DNA of 64,000 nucleotides from Zingiber officinale (lineage: Eukaryota > Streptophyta > Magnoliopsida > Zingiberales > Zingiberaceae). Positions 10,175 through 22,059 of this stretch are shown piece by piece. The notes beneath the pieces were generated by a model. It was not told where the DNA came from and did no database searches. It was given only the letters and a program-made list of their open reading frames with translations. A program made the position numbers and the translations under genes. Position 1 is the stretch's first letter, and every line of letters starts with the position of its first letter. The DNA lies in contig NC_055987.1 of NCBI RefSeq assembly GCF_018446385.1, forward strand, positions 34,359,202 to 34,423,201, read 5' to 3'.

Positions 10175-10505
10175 ATCGATCCAGATTGAACTCAATCGAT
10201 TGCAAGCTGTTGAATCGATCTATGGATCGATTCCAATGGCTACTGTGCTCGGGTTAATATTCTGGATTGATCGGCTGATCGATCCAGACTGGCCAATCGA
10301 TCCAATGATCGATTCCAGAGCTCTCTATTCGCGAGAGCGATTTCCCGATCGATCGAACGATCGATCCCCAAACTCTCTGTTCGCGACAGAATGCGACTGG
10401 ATCGATCGACTGATTGATCCAGAAGCTTACTGTTCGCGGAACCAGGCTCCCAATCGATCCGCTGATCGATTGAGGGCCCCCAATCGATCCACTGATCGAT
10501 TGGGG
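10175..10505. repeat. ATCGAT palindrome cluster in gypsy LTR
   Basis: About eight units of the form AATCGATCC-nn-TGATCGATT occur, many of them near-perfect palindromes of about 22 bases. They are separated by short hairpins such as TCTGT-TCGCG-ACAGA (near 10377) and CTCTC...GAGAG (near 10322). The same array is in the other LTR at 17330-17660. Open frames on both strands here (10200-10601) reflect the palindromes. Confidence 0.85.
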
Positions 10506-11999
10506 TTTTTGATTTCGCAGCAAAACACTGATTTCATCACTGTTTTGTGCCCAATTCACATATAAAAGTTCTAAAATGGTTGGGAAACATTCTAACATCA
10601 AATACTTAGTATTCTAAACTTGGCCTAGTGCATAGTTCATTAGTTCATGGCAATTAAACATACTTAAGTGCGAAACACATAAAATATTAAGAGTTCTAAT
10701 GCTTAAAACAAAACTTGTTAGATCCCTAAGATCTTTATTCCAAGTTCCACCCACACACATCTTCATCGCATTGACCTCCAGTCTCCGCTAGTCCATCTTT
10801 CATTTACCCTTATCTGCAGTATAAGGAAAAGAGTATCTGTAAGCTTTCGCATAGTAAGAAACCATCTACCTCACAAAAACATGCATACGATGAAATCATG
10901 CTTTTAAAACATGCTATTTGAAATATATACATATACTGAACATGTAAAAGCATATCCTGGCATACAAGCAAACTAGTCATGGCAACAGGTGCTAACATAA
11001 GCTATCATATTGTATCAAAAGAAAACTAAACTGATACGACCAAACTGAGCTGAGCTAATTCTAAACTAATGCTAAAGCCGTACTGATTTCACATAACTAT
11101 TGGTGAAGTTTTAAAAACTATTTTCATAAATAGATTAAAATAATAATCATGCTGCTGATGGGCCCGACATCTGTACGTGCTATGCGCGCATCCCCAACTA
11201 GACCCGGGTTTGCAAGTCCCGAATTTAGTAGGGTTACTAGGTTATTTGAACCTAGGGACGACTGTGGGAGCCCAACCCAGTGGATATCTAATCCAGTAAA
11301 GTGCCACTGCTAAAATAAAATACTGATTATAGCTAAGTTCTTCTTATATTGCTATTTCTAGGTTATCTGAACCTAGAGCTAGGTTATCTAAACCTGGAGG
11401 CGACTGTTGGAGCCCACCCATTGGACCGCAGGCCCATATGACTATAGTAAACTATACATACTGAATAAATGCTTCTATTGCATTTACTAAGTTATTAAAA
11501 TACCTAAGTTGAATTCTTTTCCTGTGCTGCACATATTATCGAACACCTAGTGTGTACCATTGCACAACCTATGTGTCCAAAATTTGTATGCTACTAAACA
11601 AAGCAGAAATTCACACGAGAGCTACTTATACTGCAGGTGAGGGGTTTCTTACCTCTTGCGCTAGTTTTCTTACGAATCTAGTCATTAGTTTTCCGGTGGA
11701 GACGATCTTCTCGACGATTCTCTTGCGTCCACGCGTTCTTCTCGCGGAGAGAAACATCCTCATGTCGGAGTCGTCGCCGGAAGGTGCTCCTATGGCCGTT
11801 GGGACGGAAACCTAGCCCTTGGGGCTTGGAGCGCCGAGAGAAGGAAGAGGGGAAAGGGGGCGGCGTGACTAGGGTGAGGGAGGAGAGAGTTACGTTAAAA
11901 ATAACTCTTCACTTAATTTTTCCCTATTTATATTAAGTGGTAAATTCGGCCCAATTCTAATATAAATATAATTGATTCCCTTCCCTTTTAGCACGGCCC

Positions 12000-12080
12000 T
12001 GCTGGGTTCACTTGGTTACTAAAGCTTTCTATAAGACATAGGGCCTCATAGGTCTCGGGTTCAATTCCCGCGTAGGCTAT
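12000..12080 (+). repeat. tRNA-like segment, antisense to the gypsy LTR
   Basis: The plus strand reads CACTTGGTTACTAAAGC (A-box-like), then GGTCTCGGGTTCAATTCCCG, with a B-box-like GGTTCAATTCC at 12058-12068 and a short stem that closes like a T-arm. The copy in the other LTR is at 40259-40330. It lies 120-200 bases from the LTR 5' end and on the opposite strand to the element. It lacks a full cloverleaf, so I do not call a tRNA gene. Confidence 0.55.
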
Positions 12081-12201
12081 TTTCTCTTCTATTTGTTTTT
12101 GTTACTTTCGCTACTCTAAAAATTCTGTAAAAATATCCTAAAATTCTAGAAAAATACTAGGATATTTCTAATAATTATTTTGAAAATTTTCGGGCATTAC
12201 A

Positions 12202-12214
12202 ATCCCCCATACCA
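12202..12214 (-). other. Polypurine tract of the minus-strand gypsy element
   Basis: The minus strand reads ATGGTATGGGGGAT next to the LTR edge, matching the tracts at 4303 and 53040. Confidence 0.82.
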
Positions 12215-12236
12215 TATAAAAAGTTCATCCTCGAAC

Positions 12237-15200
12237 TTAGAATAACTCTGGGTACTTCTGTCTCATACTGGCTTTTGTCTCCCATGTTGCCTCTTCTGTG
12301 GTGTGATTTTGCCAAATAATTTTTTACTAATGATACTTCCTTATTCCGTAATTTCTTAACTGCTCGGTCTATTATCTGAATAGGCCGACTGTCATAGCTG
12401 AGGTCTTCGCGGACTTGTACCGTCTGGGGCTCAATCACCTGGGCGGCATCTGGGATATGCTTCTTCAGCATAGAGACATGGAATACATTGTGGATAGCTG
12501 ACATCTCCTATGGTAGCTCTAGCTTATATGCTACCTTGCCAACTCTTCTGCTGATAAGGTATGGTCCCACATATCTGGGACTTAGTTTGCCCTTCTTCCC
12601 GAAACGCATTACTTCCTTCATGGGAGCTACTCTGAGGAACACTGAATCCCCAACTGAAAACTCTAAGGGTCTGCGCCGTGTATCAGCATAGCTTTTCTGG
12701 CGGCTCTGAGCTGTCTCTATCCTCTTGCGGATCTGCTGTATAGCTGCTGTGGTGTCTGCTACTAGATCTGTCTGAAGTTCTATTTCTTTCTGTTCACTAC
12801 TCTCATACCAGCAGATTGGAGATCTACACCTCCGCCCGTAGAGGGCCTCATAAGGTGTCATGCCGATAGTGGCCTGATAGCTGTTGTTGTATGCAAATTC
12901 TGCTAAACTCAGATATTTACACCAACTACCCTTGAAGTCTAGGGCACAAGCTCGTAGCATATCTTCGAGTACCTGATTTACTCGCTCCGTCTGACCATCT
13001 GTCTGAGGATGGAAAGCTGTGCTGTATTTTAACTTAGTGCCCAATGCTGACTGTACACACTCCCAGAAGTGTGACGTGAATCGACTGTCTCTGTCTGAAA
13101 TAATGGTCCGTGGAACTCCATGCAGTCTGACGATCTTCTTGAGATACAATTGAGCTAGCTGCTCCATGGAATAGGATATTCTGATAGCTAAGAAGTGGGC
13201 TGATTTAGTTAACCTATCTACTATTACCCAGATGGTATCAAAACCATTCGTGGTTCTGGGTAATCCCACTATGAAATCCATAGAAATGTCTTCCCACTTC
13301 CATTCTTGGATCTGGATAGGCTGCAGAACTCCTCCTGGTCTCTGATGCTCTGCCTTGACTCTCTAGCAAGTCAGACAGGTGCTAACATATCTAGCGATGT
13401 CTCTTTTCATCCCGGACCACCAAAAATATTTCTTTAGGTCTTGGTACATCTTGGTGGAACCTGGATGCATCGCATAAGGAGTCCTATGAGCCTCGTCTAA
13501 AATCTTTCTCTTTAGTTCCTCCTGATCTGGAACACAGAGTTTGTCACCGAAGTACAATACCCCACTATCGGACACTCTGAATTCTCTACTTTCTGATATT
13601 GCTAACCCTTGCTTGATTTTCTGAATTTCAAGATCCTGCTCCTGAGCTGTCTGGATGTCACCAAGCAGGGTAGATGCTAAGGTCATAGTAGAGAGCTGTC
13701 CCACTATAAGTTCGAGACCAAAATCTGTGATCTCTTTCTGTAGGGGCGGTGACATGGCTGCTAGTGATAATAAGGTAGCATTGGACTTTCTGCTAAGCGC
13801 ATCTGCCACCTTATTGGCTTTTCCTGGGTGGTAGAGGATGTCTATATCATAATCTTTGACCATTTCAAGCCATCTGCGCTGTCACATATTCAGATCCTTC
13901 TGAGTGAAGAAATACTTCAGACTCTGATGATCTATATACACTCTGCACTGAGCTCCATACAAGTAATGTCTCCAAATTTTGAGAGCGAACGCAATTGCTG
14001 CAAGCTCAAGGTCATGAGTAGGGTAATTCTTCTCATTTTCCTTGAGTTGTCTGGAGGCATAGGTGATCACCTTGCCATTTTGCATCAGCACTGCTCCTAG
14101 TCCCAACTTAGAGGCATCACTATAAATGTCAAAGCTGTCTGTGTTTTCTGGTAGAGCTAGAATAGGTGTACTGGTCAATCTCCTTTTTAGCTCGCTGAAG
14201 CTGTTCTCGCAGTCCTCTGTCCACTGAAATTTTCTGTTCTTCCTGGTGAGAGCTGTCAGTGGGAGGCTATCCTGGAGAAGTCCTCTACAAATTTCCTGTA
14301 ATAACCTGCTAATCCCAGAAAGCTTCTGATTTCACTGATGTTCTTGGGTCTTTTCCAATTGCTCACAGCTTCTATCTTGCTGGGGTCAACCATAATATCA
14401 TCCTTTGAGATGATGTGACCCAAGAAGGACACCTGATCAAACTAAAATTCACATTTCATGAACTTGGCGTACAGCTGGTTCTGCTGAAGGGTCTGCAATA
14501 CTATTTTCAGGTGTTCTGCGTGTTCTTCCTGAGTTCCTGAATAGATAAGAATGTCATCGATAAACACAATAACAAATCTATCTAGGTAGTCCCTGAATAC
14601 TCTGGTCATGAGGTCCATGAAAGTAGCTGGAGCATTTGTCACACCAAAGGGCACGACTACGAACTCGTAGTGTCCGTATCTAGTCTTGAATGCTGTCTTG
14701 GGTATATCCCCTTCTTTAACTTTCACCTGATGATAACCTGATCTGAGGTCTATCTTAGAGAACACTGCTGCTCCCTTTAGCTGATCGAACAGGTCATCTA
14801 TTCTAGGAAGAGGATACCTGTTCTTGATGGTGACTTGGTTCAGTGCTCGGTAGTCTATGCACAGGAGCATGCTCCCGTCCTTCTTCTTCACGAACAATAC
14901 AGGAGCTCCCCATGGTGAGTGACTAGGGCGTATGAAGCCCTTGTCAAGTAGCTCCTGTAGTTGCTCTTGAAGTTCCTTCAGTTCTGCTGGAGCCATGCGG
15001 TAAGGTGCTTTAGAGATGAGATTTGTACTGGGAATGAGCTCTATCTCAAATTCTATCTCCCTGTCTGGTGCTAGGCCTGGTAACTCTTCGGGGAAGACTG
15101 CTGGGTAGTCACATAAAACTCGGACTCCTTCTAGCTGTTGGTCCTTGTTCTGATTGGTATTGACTACATGTGCTAAGAATCCTGTACATCCTGAATCCAT

Positions 15201-15640
15201 TAATTTTTGTGCTTTTAGAGCTGAGAGAAACTTCTTGGCTTTTCTCTTTGGCTCTCCGCTGTACTCAAATTGCACTCCTGCTTCGGGTTGGAATATAACT
15301 TTCTGTTTACGGTACTCTATGGAAGCACTGTACTTGATCAGGAAGTCCATTCCCATGATGACATCGTAGTCAGCCATATCTAGCACTATCAGATCTCCAA
15401 ACAGCTCCCTGTCTGTTATAATGACTGACACTGCTCTAAGCCAGTGCGTAGATGCCATAATTTCTCCCGAAGGTAGCGTCGTCAAAAACTAACCATTGAA
15501 TACCTCTGGGGGTACTGCTAACTTTTCGGCGAATGCCCTGGATATATAAGAATGGGTTGCCCTAGTATCGAATAAGACAGTTGCACTTTGCTGTGAAATA
15601 CTAATCTAACCTGTAACAACTGTCGAGGCATTCGCTACAT
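12237..15640 (-). pseudogene. Ty3/gypsy pol: protease, RT, RNase H, integrase, chromodomain-like tail
   Basis: Pol read on the minus strand. Protease (about 15600-15150) has LFDTRATHSYIS where the family has D-S/T-G, so the glycine after the catalytic pair is Arg. RT (about 15060-14442) has [17 protein letters not shown] and catalytic FIDD. RNase H (14178-13700) has [15 protein letters not shown]. Integrase (13600-12508) has TCLTC, MDFIVGLP, DRDSRFTS and GQTERVN. The end (12504-12237) has the NVFHVSMLKKHIPDA start of the chromodomain-like tail. A one-base insertion near 12320 shifts the tail out of frame. Stops or shifts also lie near 15480-15490, 15604, 14441, 14250, 13880 and 13364, including one at the TCLTC Cys motif. 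It is more complete than the other two gypsy copies here because protease is present. It is not functional. Confidence 0.9.
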
Positions 15641-16865
15641 CTTCTCTGATGAGTGAGTAGATCCTCGCATTGGTCGTAGCTGGAGGGGCTTCTAGTCTGC
15701 CCTGGCTGATGTGTGGACCATCTAACGCGGCCTGCATCTGATGTAACTGAGCTGGCTGGCCTCCGTACTGAATCGGCTGTGGTAGAGGAAGACTAGTCTT
15801 GTTTGGGCACTGCTTAGCCATATGCCCTTCCTGCCCACACTCAAAGCATCCTCGGATGCCCTTACGACAAACTCTAGGGTGGAATTTCCCACAAGTAGCA
15901 CATTTGGGATAACTAGGCTGTTTACTAGCTGGTCCTCCTTTTGGGTAACTCCCTGGCTTGCGCTTGTTGCTGGAGTTCCCTTTCTAGTTAAAGTTGTGGC
16001 CCTTTTGTTTCTAAGTACCTGAGCCTCCTTGACCTTTGGACTCTGAGATGACTTTCTTCTACTGCTTGATATTGTTCTGGTAGTGCTCGGTGGTCAGAGC
16101 ACTGCTGACTAGTTCTTCGGTGGTTTACGGCATATGAACACCGCCAGCCACGTTCATTGCTATTTCCGGCCTCAGCATCTTGAGCATCAACCGGACTCAT
16201 TCTTTTTCTGTGCTGACTAGTTCGGGGCATAGATGAGCCAGTCTATTGAATTTCTTCACGGCTTCCTCAACTGATAGGTTGCCCTGACGAAACTCAGTGA
16301 ACTCGTCGTAGTGGCGGTTTGTGACCCGTATATGGAAGAATTCCTCGAAGAATTCCTTCTCGAAGTCGCCCCACGTCATCTGGTTCACCGGGCACTTCGC
16401 TCTAATTCTCTCCCACCACATACGTGCATCTCCTGTCAAGTAGAAGGAGGCGGACTTCACCTTTTCATACTCTAGCCAGTCCAGAAGCTCCATCATACTC
16501 TCCAGTGTTTTGAACCAGGCTTGAGCATCCCATGGTTCACTGGTGCCTGAGAAGTTCTCGGGCTTGACTCTCTGCCACTGGATCAGATAGGCTTCTCTCT
16601 TTGCCTCTGCTGCTGGGGTCAATGGTGCTGTAAGCTGGACTGGTGGAACCTCTATAACTACTGGGGTTGCTATGTTTGGTTCCGGAGTGACAGTGGGAGT
16701 ATTCTGCTGATTAGCCTTTAAGGTGGCTATTTCCTGTTGCTGTTCAGCTAGCTGTTGCTGTAACTGAGCCACTAATGTTGTAAGGTCTGGGGGAGGCACT
16801 GAACTGCCTGCCTCATGTTGGGGCTCAGTAGCTGGTGTCCTCTTAGCTGGGCGTCCTCATGCCAT
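15640..16865 (-). pseudogene. Ty3/gypsy gag with CCHC zinc knuckle
   Basis: Gag starts at 16865 (ATG), but its third codon is TGA (M-A-stop-G-R-P), where the sister gag reads MARRGRP. The longest frame therefore begins at an internal Met (16799). Capsid motifs are FSGTSEPWDAQAWFKTLE, DARMWWERIRAK and LSVEEAVKKFNRLAHLCPEL. Reading shifts near 16200 and again near 16000. The C-terminal part has a CATCGKFHP cysteine pair and a full CX2CX4HX4C knuckle, CFECGQEGHMAKQC (about 15850-15810). This is the only gypsy copy in the window with the nucleic-acid-binding part of gag. Confidence 0.88.
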
Positions 16866-17062
16866 TTCTAGAGACATAGAGGACATACATAACTAAAGCA
16901 TCATGTTTACATAGCTAATACTATCATGTTAGTTACTATCACAGATAAACATACTCTAGTTATCTACCAACATGAAAACAATAAACATAACAAAGTGAGA
17001 GGTATTCTTACTTGGAAGCTGCAGATTCAATGCTGATGTGTGTGTAGGAAGTATGGAACTTC

Positions 17063-17074
17063 GCTCTGATACCA
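17063..17074 (-). other. Primer binding site of the minus-strand gypsy element
   Basis: The minus strand reads TGGTATCAGAGC, an exact initiator-Met tRNA PBS. Three bases separate it from the 5' LTR. Confidence 0.88.
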
Positions 17075-17077
17075 CTC

Positions 17078-17711
17078 TGTAACGACCCGCCTTCTACTGG
17101 CTAGGCTGTAAGGCCGGACCGTCATATTATACTGTGCTAAGCTATATCCATGACCATCACTAAATCTAGGTGCGGAAAGCTGTACCAATTAAAACTTTGC
17201 AGAGCTAATACGAGTTTTTGGACCTACATGTGCTAAGGGATGCAATCTAATGTATACATGGCATATCCTACATCCCCTATGGTCAAGGAGCTGAATTACA
17301 AGGTCTCTTGGTCGAAACCCAGCTTCCCAATCGATCCAGATTGAACTCAATCGATTGCAAGCTGTTGAATCGATCCATGGATCGATTCCGATGGCTACTG
17401 TACTCGGGTTAATATTCTGGATCGATCGGCTGATCGATTGAGACTGGCCAATCGATCCAATGATCGATTCCAGAGCTCTTTGTTCGCGAGAGCGATTTCC
17501 CGATCGATCGAACGATCGATCCCCAAACCATCTGTTCGCGACAGAATGCGACTGGATCGATCGACTGATCGATCCAAAAGCTTACTGTTAGCGGAAGCAG
17601 GCTCCCAATCGATCCGCTGATCGATTGAGGGCCCCCAATCTATCCACTGATCGATTGGAGTTTCTGATTTCGCAGCAAAACTCTGATTTCAACACTGTTT
17701 CGTGCCCAATT
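17078..17711 (-). repeat. 5' LTR of the minus-strand gypsy element, inner part
   Basis: It matches 9923-10554 and contains the second ATCGAT palindrome cluster. It is broken at caatt (17707-17711) by the copia insertion; the same caatt restarts the LTR at 38808. Confidence 0.9.
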
Positions 17712-19701
17712 TGTTAATTAGAGCCCTAGAGCCAATCATTTGATGATTGTATGGACTCATTGTATCATATTCTTGTATATTAATAAAGGCATTTGTTTGG
17801 TTATTATACTTATTTGTATTAGTGCCAAATAAACTAAGTATAATAGCGTCCTTGAGTAGAAGGTTCATACCTATATCAATCGATTAGTTGAATCGATAGT
17901 GAGATGATATAGGGAACACTACTCTAAATCATTCCTAGTTGAGTATTAACATTCAGGGACAATGTTAATGCAACAAGACTAGCATGTAGGTCAGCTCGAT
18001 GACTTGATCTCACAAGTCATGGATATAGAGATATCAAGCTGACACATGGGTATACATTGGAGAATGTATACTGAATGACCCGCCATGAGAAAGTATCATG
18101 GATCGTTATATGAGTGTCATATACTTTCTCATGTGGCTATTAGTATGACTATTAGTCCTTAGACCTGAAGTCACCATGGATCCCTACATAAGGAGTTATG
18201 TACTTTGGTTTCGTCAAACGTCACCCGTAACTGGGTGGACTATAAAGGCGATTACTGGGTATATAACGAATTATGTAGAGGGATGTGAGTGATGTAGATA
18301 GGATCTATCCCTCCCATATGACGGGAGCGACATCGGTATTCTTGATAGAGTGAGACCACTAAGTGCATGGCCATGCCCAAATGAGTCAACATTAGATGTT
18401 GAGCTCATTTGATCGAGTGAGTCTACTTGGAGTTCAAGATTTAGATTGATTAGAGGATGACACGGTCTATGCCTCACATTGATCAATCTAGATGTCTAGG
18501 ATAGATGGACAATGTCACATATTGTGAGGAGTCACAATTAGTAGTCACAAGGTGATGTTGGATCTCAACATTCTTGTAACTTGGGTAGCAATGATGTATT
18601 GCTAGATGCCACTCATTGCTTATGTTTCTAAAGGAGTTTAGGAACATTGCCAACATTACAAGAACCTATTGGGTCACACACAAAGAACAAGTGGATGGAG
18701 ATTAGGTTCATATGATGAACCAAGAGGATTAGATTCATTTGATGAATTAAATTGGATTAAGAGTAATCCAAATTGGGCTAGCTTGAGTTAGACTCAAGTT
18801 GATTCATGTGTTCAATGAGTCTAATTTAGATTATGATTCATTGAATCAATTTAATTAAATGAATTAGATTCATTATATTAAATTGGCTTGAATTAAATGG
18901 TTTGATTAGATCAACCATGAGAGAGAGATTAAGTCAAGTTTGACTTGACTTGAGAGGAAGAGGAAGAGTCAAGTTTGACTTGACTTTACCACATCATATG
19001 TGTGACTTGGCATTAAGTGGCCAATGATGATGTGCCACATCATCATAGTTAATACATGATTATGCCACCTAATGGAAGTTACACTTCCTTCTTTGTTTTA
19101 ATGTGGCCGGTCACATTAATGAGAGTAATTACTCTCATTGTGGCCGACCACTCAAAATGAAGGGAATTGATGTTTTCATTTTAATGATTATTAACTCCTT
19201 CTTCTTCCTCCTTGGGTGGTCTCTCTTCTCTCCATGGTGCTGTTGCCGTGAGGTTCCAAGAGTGGAGAGGGTGATTTGAGTTCCCAAAAGTAGAAAGGGT
19301 AAGTGAAGGTCACATTGAAGAGTGTTCTTGGTTTTTATCCTCTCTTCTTTGATCTCCTTTCTTCTTCCATTCCATCCGAGAGCCCTAGAAAGTGCTAGCA
19401 CACTTGGGGTCTCTCTTCTCCATCCTTTGAGTGTGAGAGACACTCCTTGTTCGTGTGGATATCATTAGAGGAGTGTCTACGCTGACACTCTCGAGATCCG
19501 GCGTACCGTTGGACGAGCGGGATTTGTGAGGGCAGGCTTCAAGGGTAAAATTCTTAACATGTAGATCTAGGAGTAGATCTAAAATTTTGAAACTCGTACT
19601 CGTAATTTTCGTTCGGTTTTCCTTGCACGGATCTACGGCTTTGGGTGATTCGGGGTTTCCGCGACACGAAAAACGGTTTTCGCGGCCCGAAAAGCCCAAC
19701 A
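17712..19701 (+). repeat. Copia LTR A
   Basis: It runs from TGTTAATTAGAGCCC to GAAAAGCCCAACA. Two ATCGAT palindromes lie near 17878-17899. The R/U5 part has a GC-rich stretch up to the PBS. The first bases TGTTAATT differ from TGTTAGTT in LTRs B and C. Confidence 0.92.
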
Positions 19702-21386
19702 GTCGTATCAGAGCCACGTGCAAGGCTTGTACGAGTTTAATTTTTGGTTTTATGAAAACTAAAGTTTCTGTAATTTTCTGTAAAATTATGATTTTTGGGT
19801 TTTTATGAGTATTTTTCTCGAGTAATCGAAGAACAAGTGTTTAGACGCTTGTAGGATTCGACTACCGGGAAGATTTTTCCAAAAACGGTGATGTTTTGAC
19901 CCAAATCCGTTTGGGACAGCGAGCGAAGGCACTGTTGGATCACTTAGGAGCAACTCACGATGGTTAGATCGTGGGTAGGGGCACTTCCCCTAACCCCACA
20001 AGGGGATTTGTTTTGCGATTGCGCCCGAAATCGCTAATCGGGACCGCCGGGAAAATTCTTCTCAAAGGTTTCGTTCCAAATTGTTTTGGGACAGCGGGCT
20101 AAGGCGCTGTAGGATCGCAAAGGAACCCTCACGATGGTTAGATCACGGGTAGGGGCGCTGCCCCTGGCCCCGCAAGGGGATCCGTTCTGCGATTGCGCTC
20201 GAAACCGCTAAACGGGACCGCCGGGAAATTTTACTCGTAAAAATTGTAAAAATTAATTTTAAAATTATAGAAAATTATGAAAAAATATAATTTTGAATTA
20301 TATATTAATTTTGTGATAGTCATGGCCCAAATACCCAATATGATTGGATTGTGTTGTAATTCATAATACGGCCTGCGTGCCGTTATGTGTTTGCGCGTGT
20401 TGTATGTTTTTATTTTTTCCGCGACCTGCGCGTCGTGCCTTTCTCATATATTCTGGTTGTAAATTAGATTTAGACTCGAATGTAACTCGAGTTTCAAATT
20501 GTAATGTACAAATTGGAGCGGTGGAGGGTCCACACGAGACGGAGTTCCGAGGCGGGCACGAGCAACACAAGGTGGTCAAAGGGAGGAGCTTGGAGAAGCT
20601 GTTGACCCTAGGTTGACCATTCGATCTTCTCATTGGCTTGAGTAGATCGTAGTAGGGCCATGACTAAATCACAAATAGATTAATTAGTTAATTGCTTAAG
20701 TATATGATGCATGTTTAATAAGTAATTAATTAATTAGTGTCTTACGATTAGATTAGATCTAAGTCGTGCACATGATGCACCCTTGCGATTAGATTAGATC
20801 TAAGTCATGCACAAGATGCATCCTTTTCGATTAGATTAGATCTCGATCGAACCAACTCTAAATGCCTAACCGTGCCGTGATACCTATCACTACCTCGATC
20901 ACATGTATTGTTGAATCTGCCAAAGCAGAGCAATACATATTATCTTGGTAGGGTACGGAGGGACAATCTTGGTCCCGCCTATTAACGCATGGGTGAATAC
21001 AAACTCAATTAGATTGAGTATTCCTAGTTGCTCGGTTAGATCGATTCAACTATAGGCATTCCTCCAACGGTTGGAAAAGATAGGTCAAAATCACATCTAT
21101 ATTAACTCTCGGGCGTATTAGCCAAAGCTAACTCGAGTTTTAATATAAATGGGATATTGATTTTATAAACAAGAGTTGCATAGAGATGTAATTGGTAATC
21201 GTTACCTACCGATCATACTAAGCTTTGGGCGTATTAGCCAAAGCTAACTCAAGAGTTAGTATGATGTGGATCTTGTCCCACAAGAATTATAGAATTCAGT
21301 GGGAGCATCATTTAATTAAAGGCCTAATTAAATGATTTTAAAAGAATATGATATTTATTTCTACAAATTTTCTGTTGTAGATAACC
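19702..21386 (+). other. Copia copy A leader with structured repeats
   Basis: The PBS-like TCGTATCAGAGCC is at 19703-19715 (consensus TGGTATCAGAGCC). A 175-base direct repeat follows (about 19900-20057 and 20077-20232), each copy with a GGGGC/GCCCC hairpin; the second also has CCCC-GCAA-GGGG. Three 45-50 base repeats around gattagattagatctaa lie at 20745-20845. Two hairpins share the phrase GGGCGTATTAGCCAAAGC (21097-21146 and 21214-21263). No coding frame is conserved here. This is a long, structured 5' untranslated region, nearly identical in copy B. Confidence 0.75.
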
Positions 21387-21944
21387 ATGACGTCGAATAC
21401 GAACTCTTTCTCCCTGCGTTCTGTCCTTAAGAAGGACAAGCTCAACGGAGCAAATTTTCTGGACTGGTACAGGAACCTGAGAATAGTTCTCACTCAGGAA
21501 CGTAAACTGTACGTTCTGGAGTAGCCCATTCCGGAGGCTCCTCCTGCCACTGACCGGGATGCTTACAAGAAGCATCAAGATGACGCATTAGATGTGTCCT
21601 GTCTAATGCTCGCAACCATGAACTCTGAGCTTCAGAAGCAACATGAGTTGATGTGTGCTTACGATATGGTTGAACATCTTCGTCAACTATATCAAGGACA
21701 AGCAGGGCAATGGAAGAGGAACTTCACAGGATACCTGGAAGATCTTAACAAGAAGAGAAATAAGATTTCTACTTCACGTATAAATGTTATAGAAGTCAAC
21801 CTCTCTATTTCTTCGTCGTGGGTATTAGATACCGGATGTGCTTCGCACATTTGTACTAATGTACAAGCACTGAGAAATAACAGAGCATTGACAAAGGGCG
21901 AGATAGACCTACGAGTATGCAATGGGTTGCTGTTGTTGCTGTAG
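21387..21944 (+). pseudogene. Copia gag-protease of copy A (internally deleted)
   Basis: The start ATG (21387) gives MTSNTNSFSLRSVL and LNGANFLDWYRNLRIVL, the usual copia gag start. A TAG follows at about 21520. The frame resumes with DVSCLMLATMNSELQKQHE up to LYQGQA, then jumps to GQWKRNFTGYLEDLNKKRN, the last part of a CCHC knuckle and its tail. Most of capsid and the first knuckle residues are therefore missing. Protease follows with SSWVLDTGCASHIC, catalytic DTG intact. The frame closes at 21942 after a local change that replaces GNGARVAVG by CNGLLLLL. Copy B has the same deletion. Confidence 0.85.
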
Positions 21945-22059
21945 GGACTTATTTTCTATCTCTGCCCTCTGGGCTTATACTAGAGTTAGACGATTGTTGT
22001 TATGTGCCTGCATTGACTAAAAACATTATATCAGTTTCTTGTTTGGACAAGAAAGGATT

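Larger units (their letters stand above)
9923..12201 (-). repeat. 3' LTR of the minus-strand gypsy element
   Basis: It is bounded by TGTAACG (9923) and GGGCATTACA (12201). It matches the split 5' LTR (17078-17711 plus 38813-40458) almost base for base. It contains a cluster of ATCGAT palindromes (about 10175-10505), a segment with a repeated ggttatctgaacctag phrase (11235-11400), a GC-rich leader (11650-11870) and a tRNA-like segment near its 5' end (12000-12080). Short open frames inside it arise from the palindromes and are not genes. Confidence 0.88.

Noticed and set aside
10200..10601. Overlapping open frames on both strands rich in Ile-Asp-Arg
   Set aside because: They are translations of the ATCGAT palindromes, which leave both strands open; a similar pair exists at 17395-17620. 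No protein features.
12000..12080. A possible functional tRNA gene
   Set aside because: Only the B-box and T-arm are convincing; acceptor and anticodon stems do not close, and the segment is duplicated in both LTRs as part of the element.
19135..19723. Minus-strand frames repeated in all three copia LTRs (also 26316-26865, 38184-38808)
   Set aside because: Presence in each LTR follows from LTR identity, not coding selection; they lie antisense to the element and have no recognisable domain.
20361..20633. 90-codon frames open on both strands in the copia leader (also 27484-27773)
   Set aside because: They occur in an untranslated leader with structured repeats; conservation between A and B reflects recent duplication.
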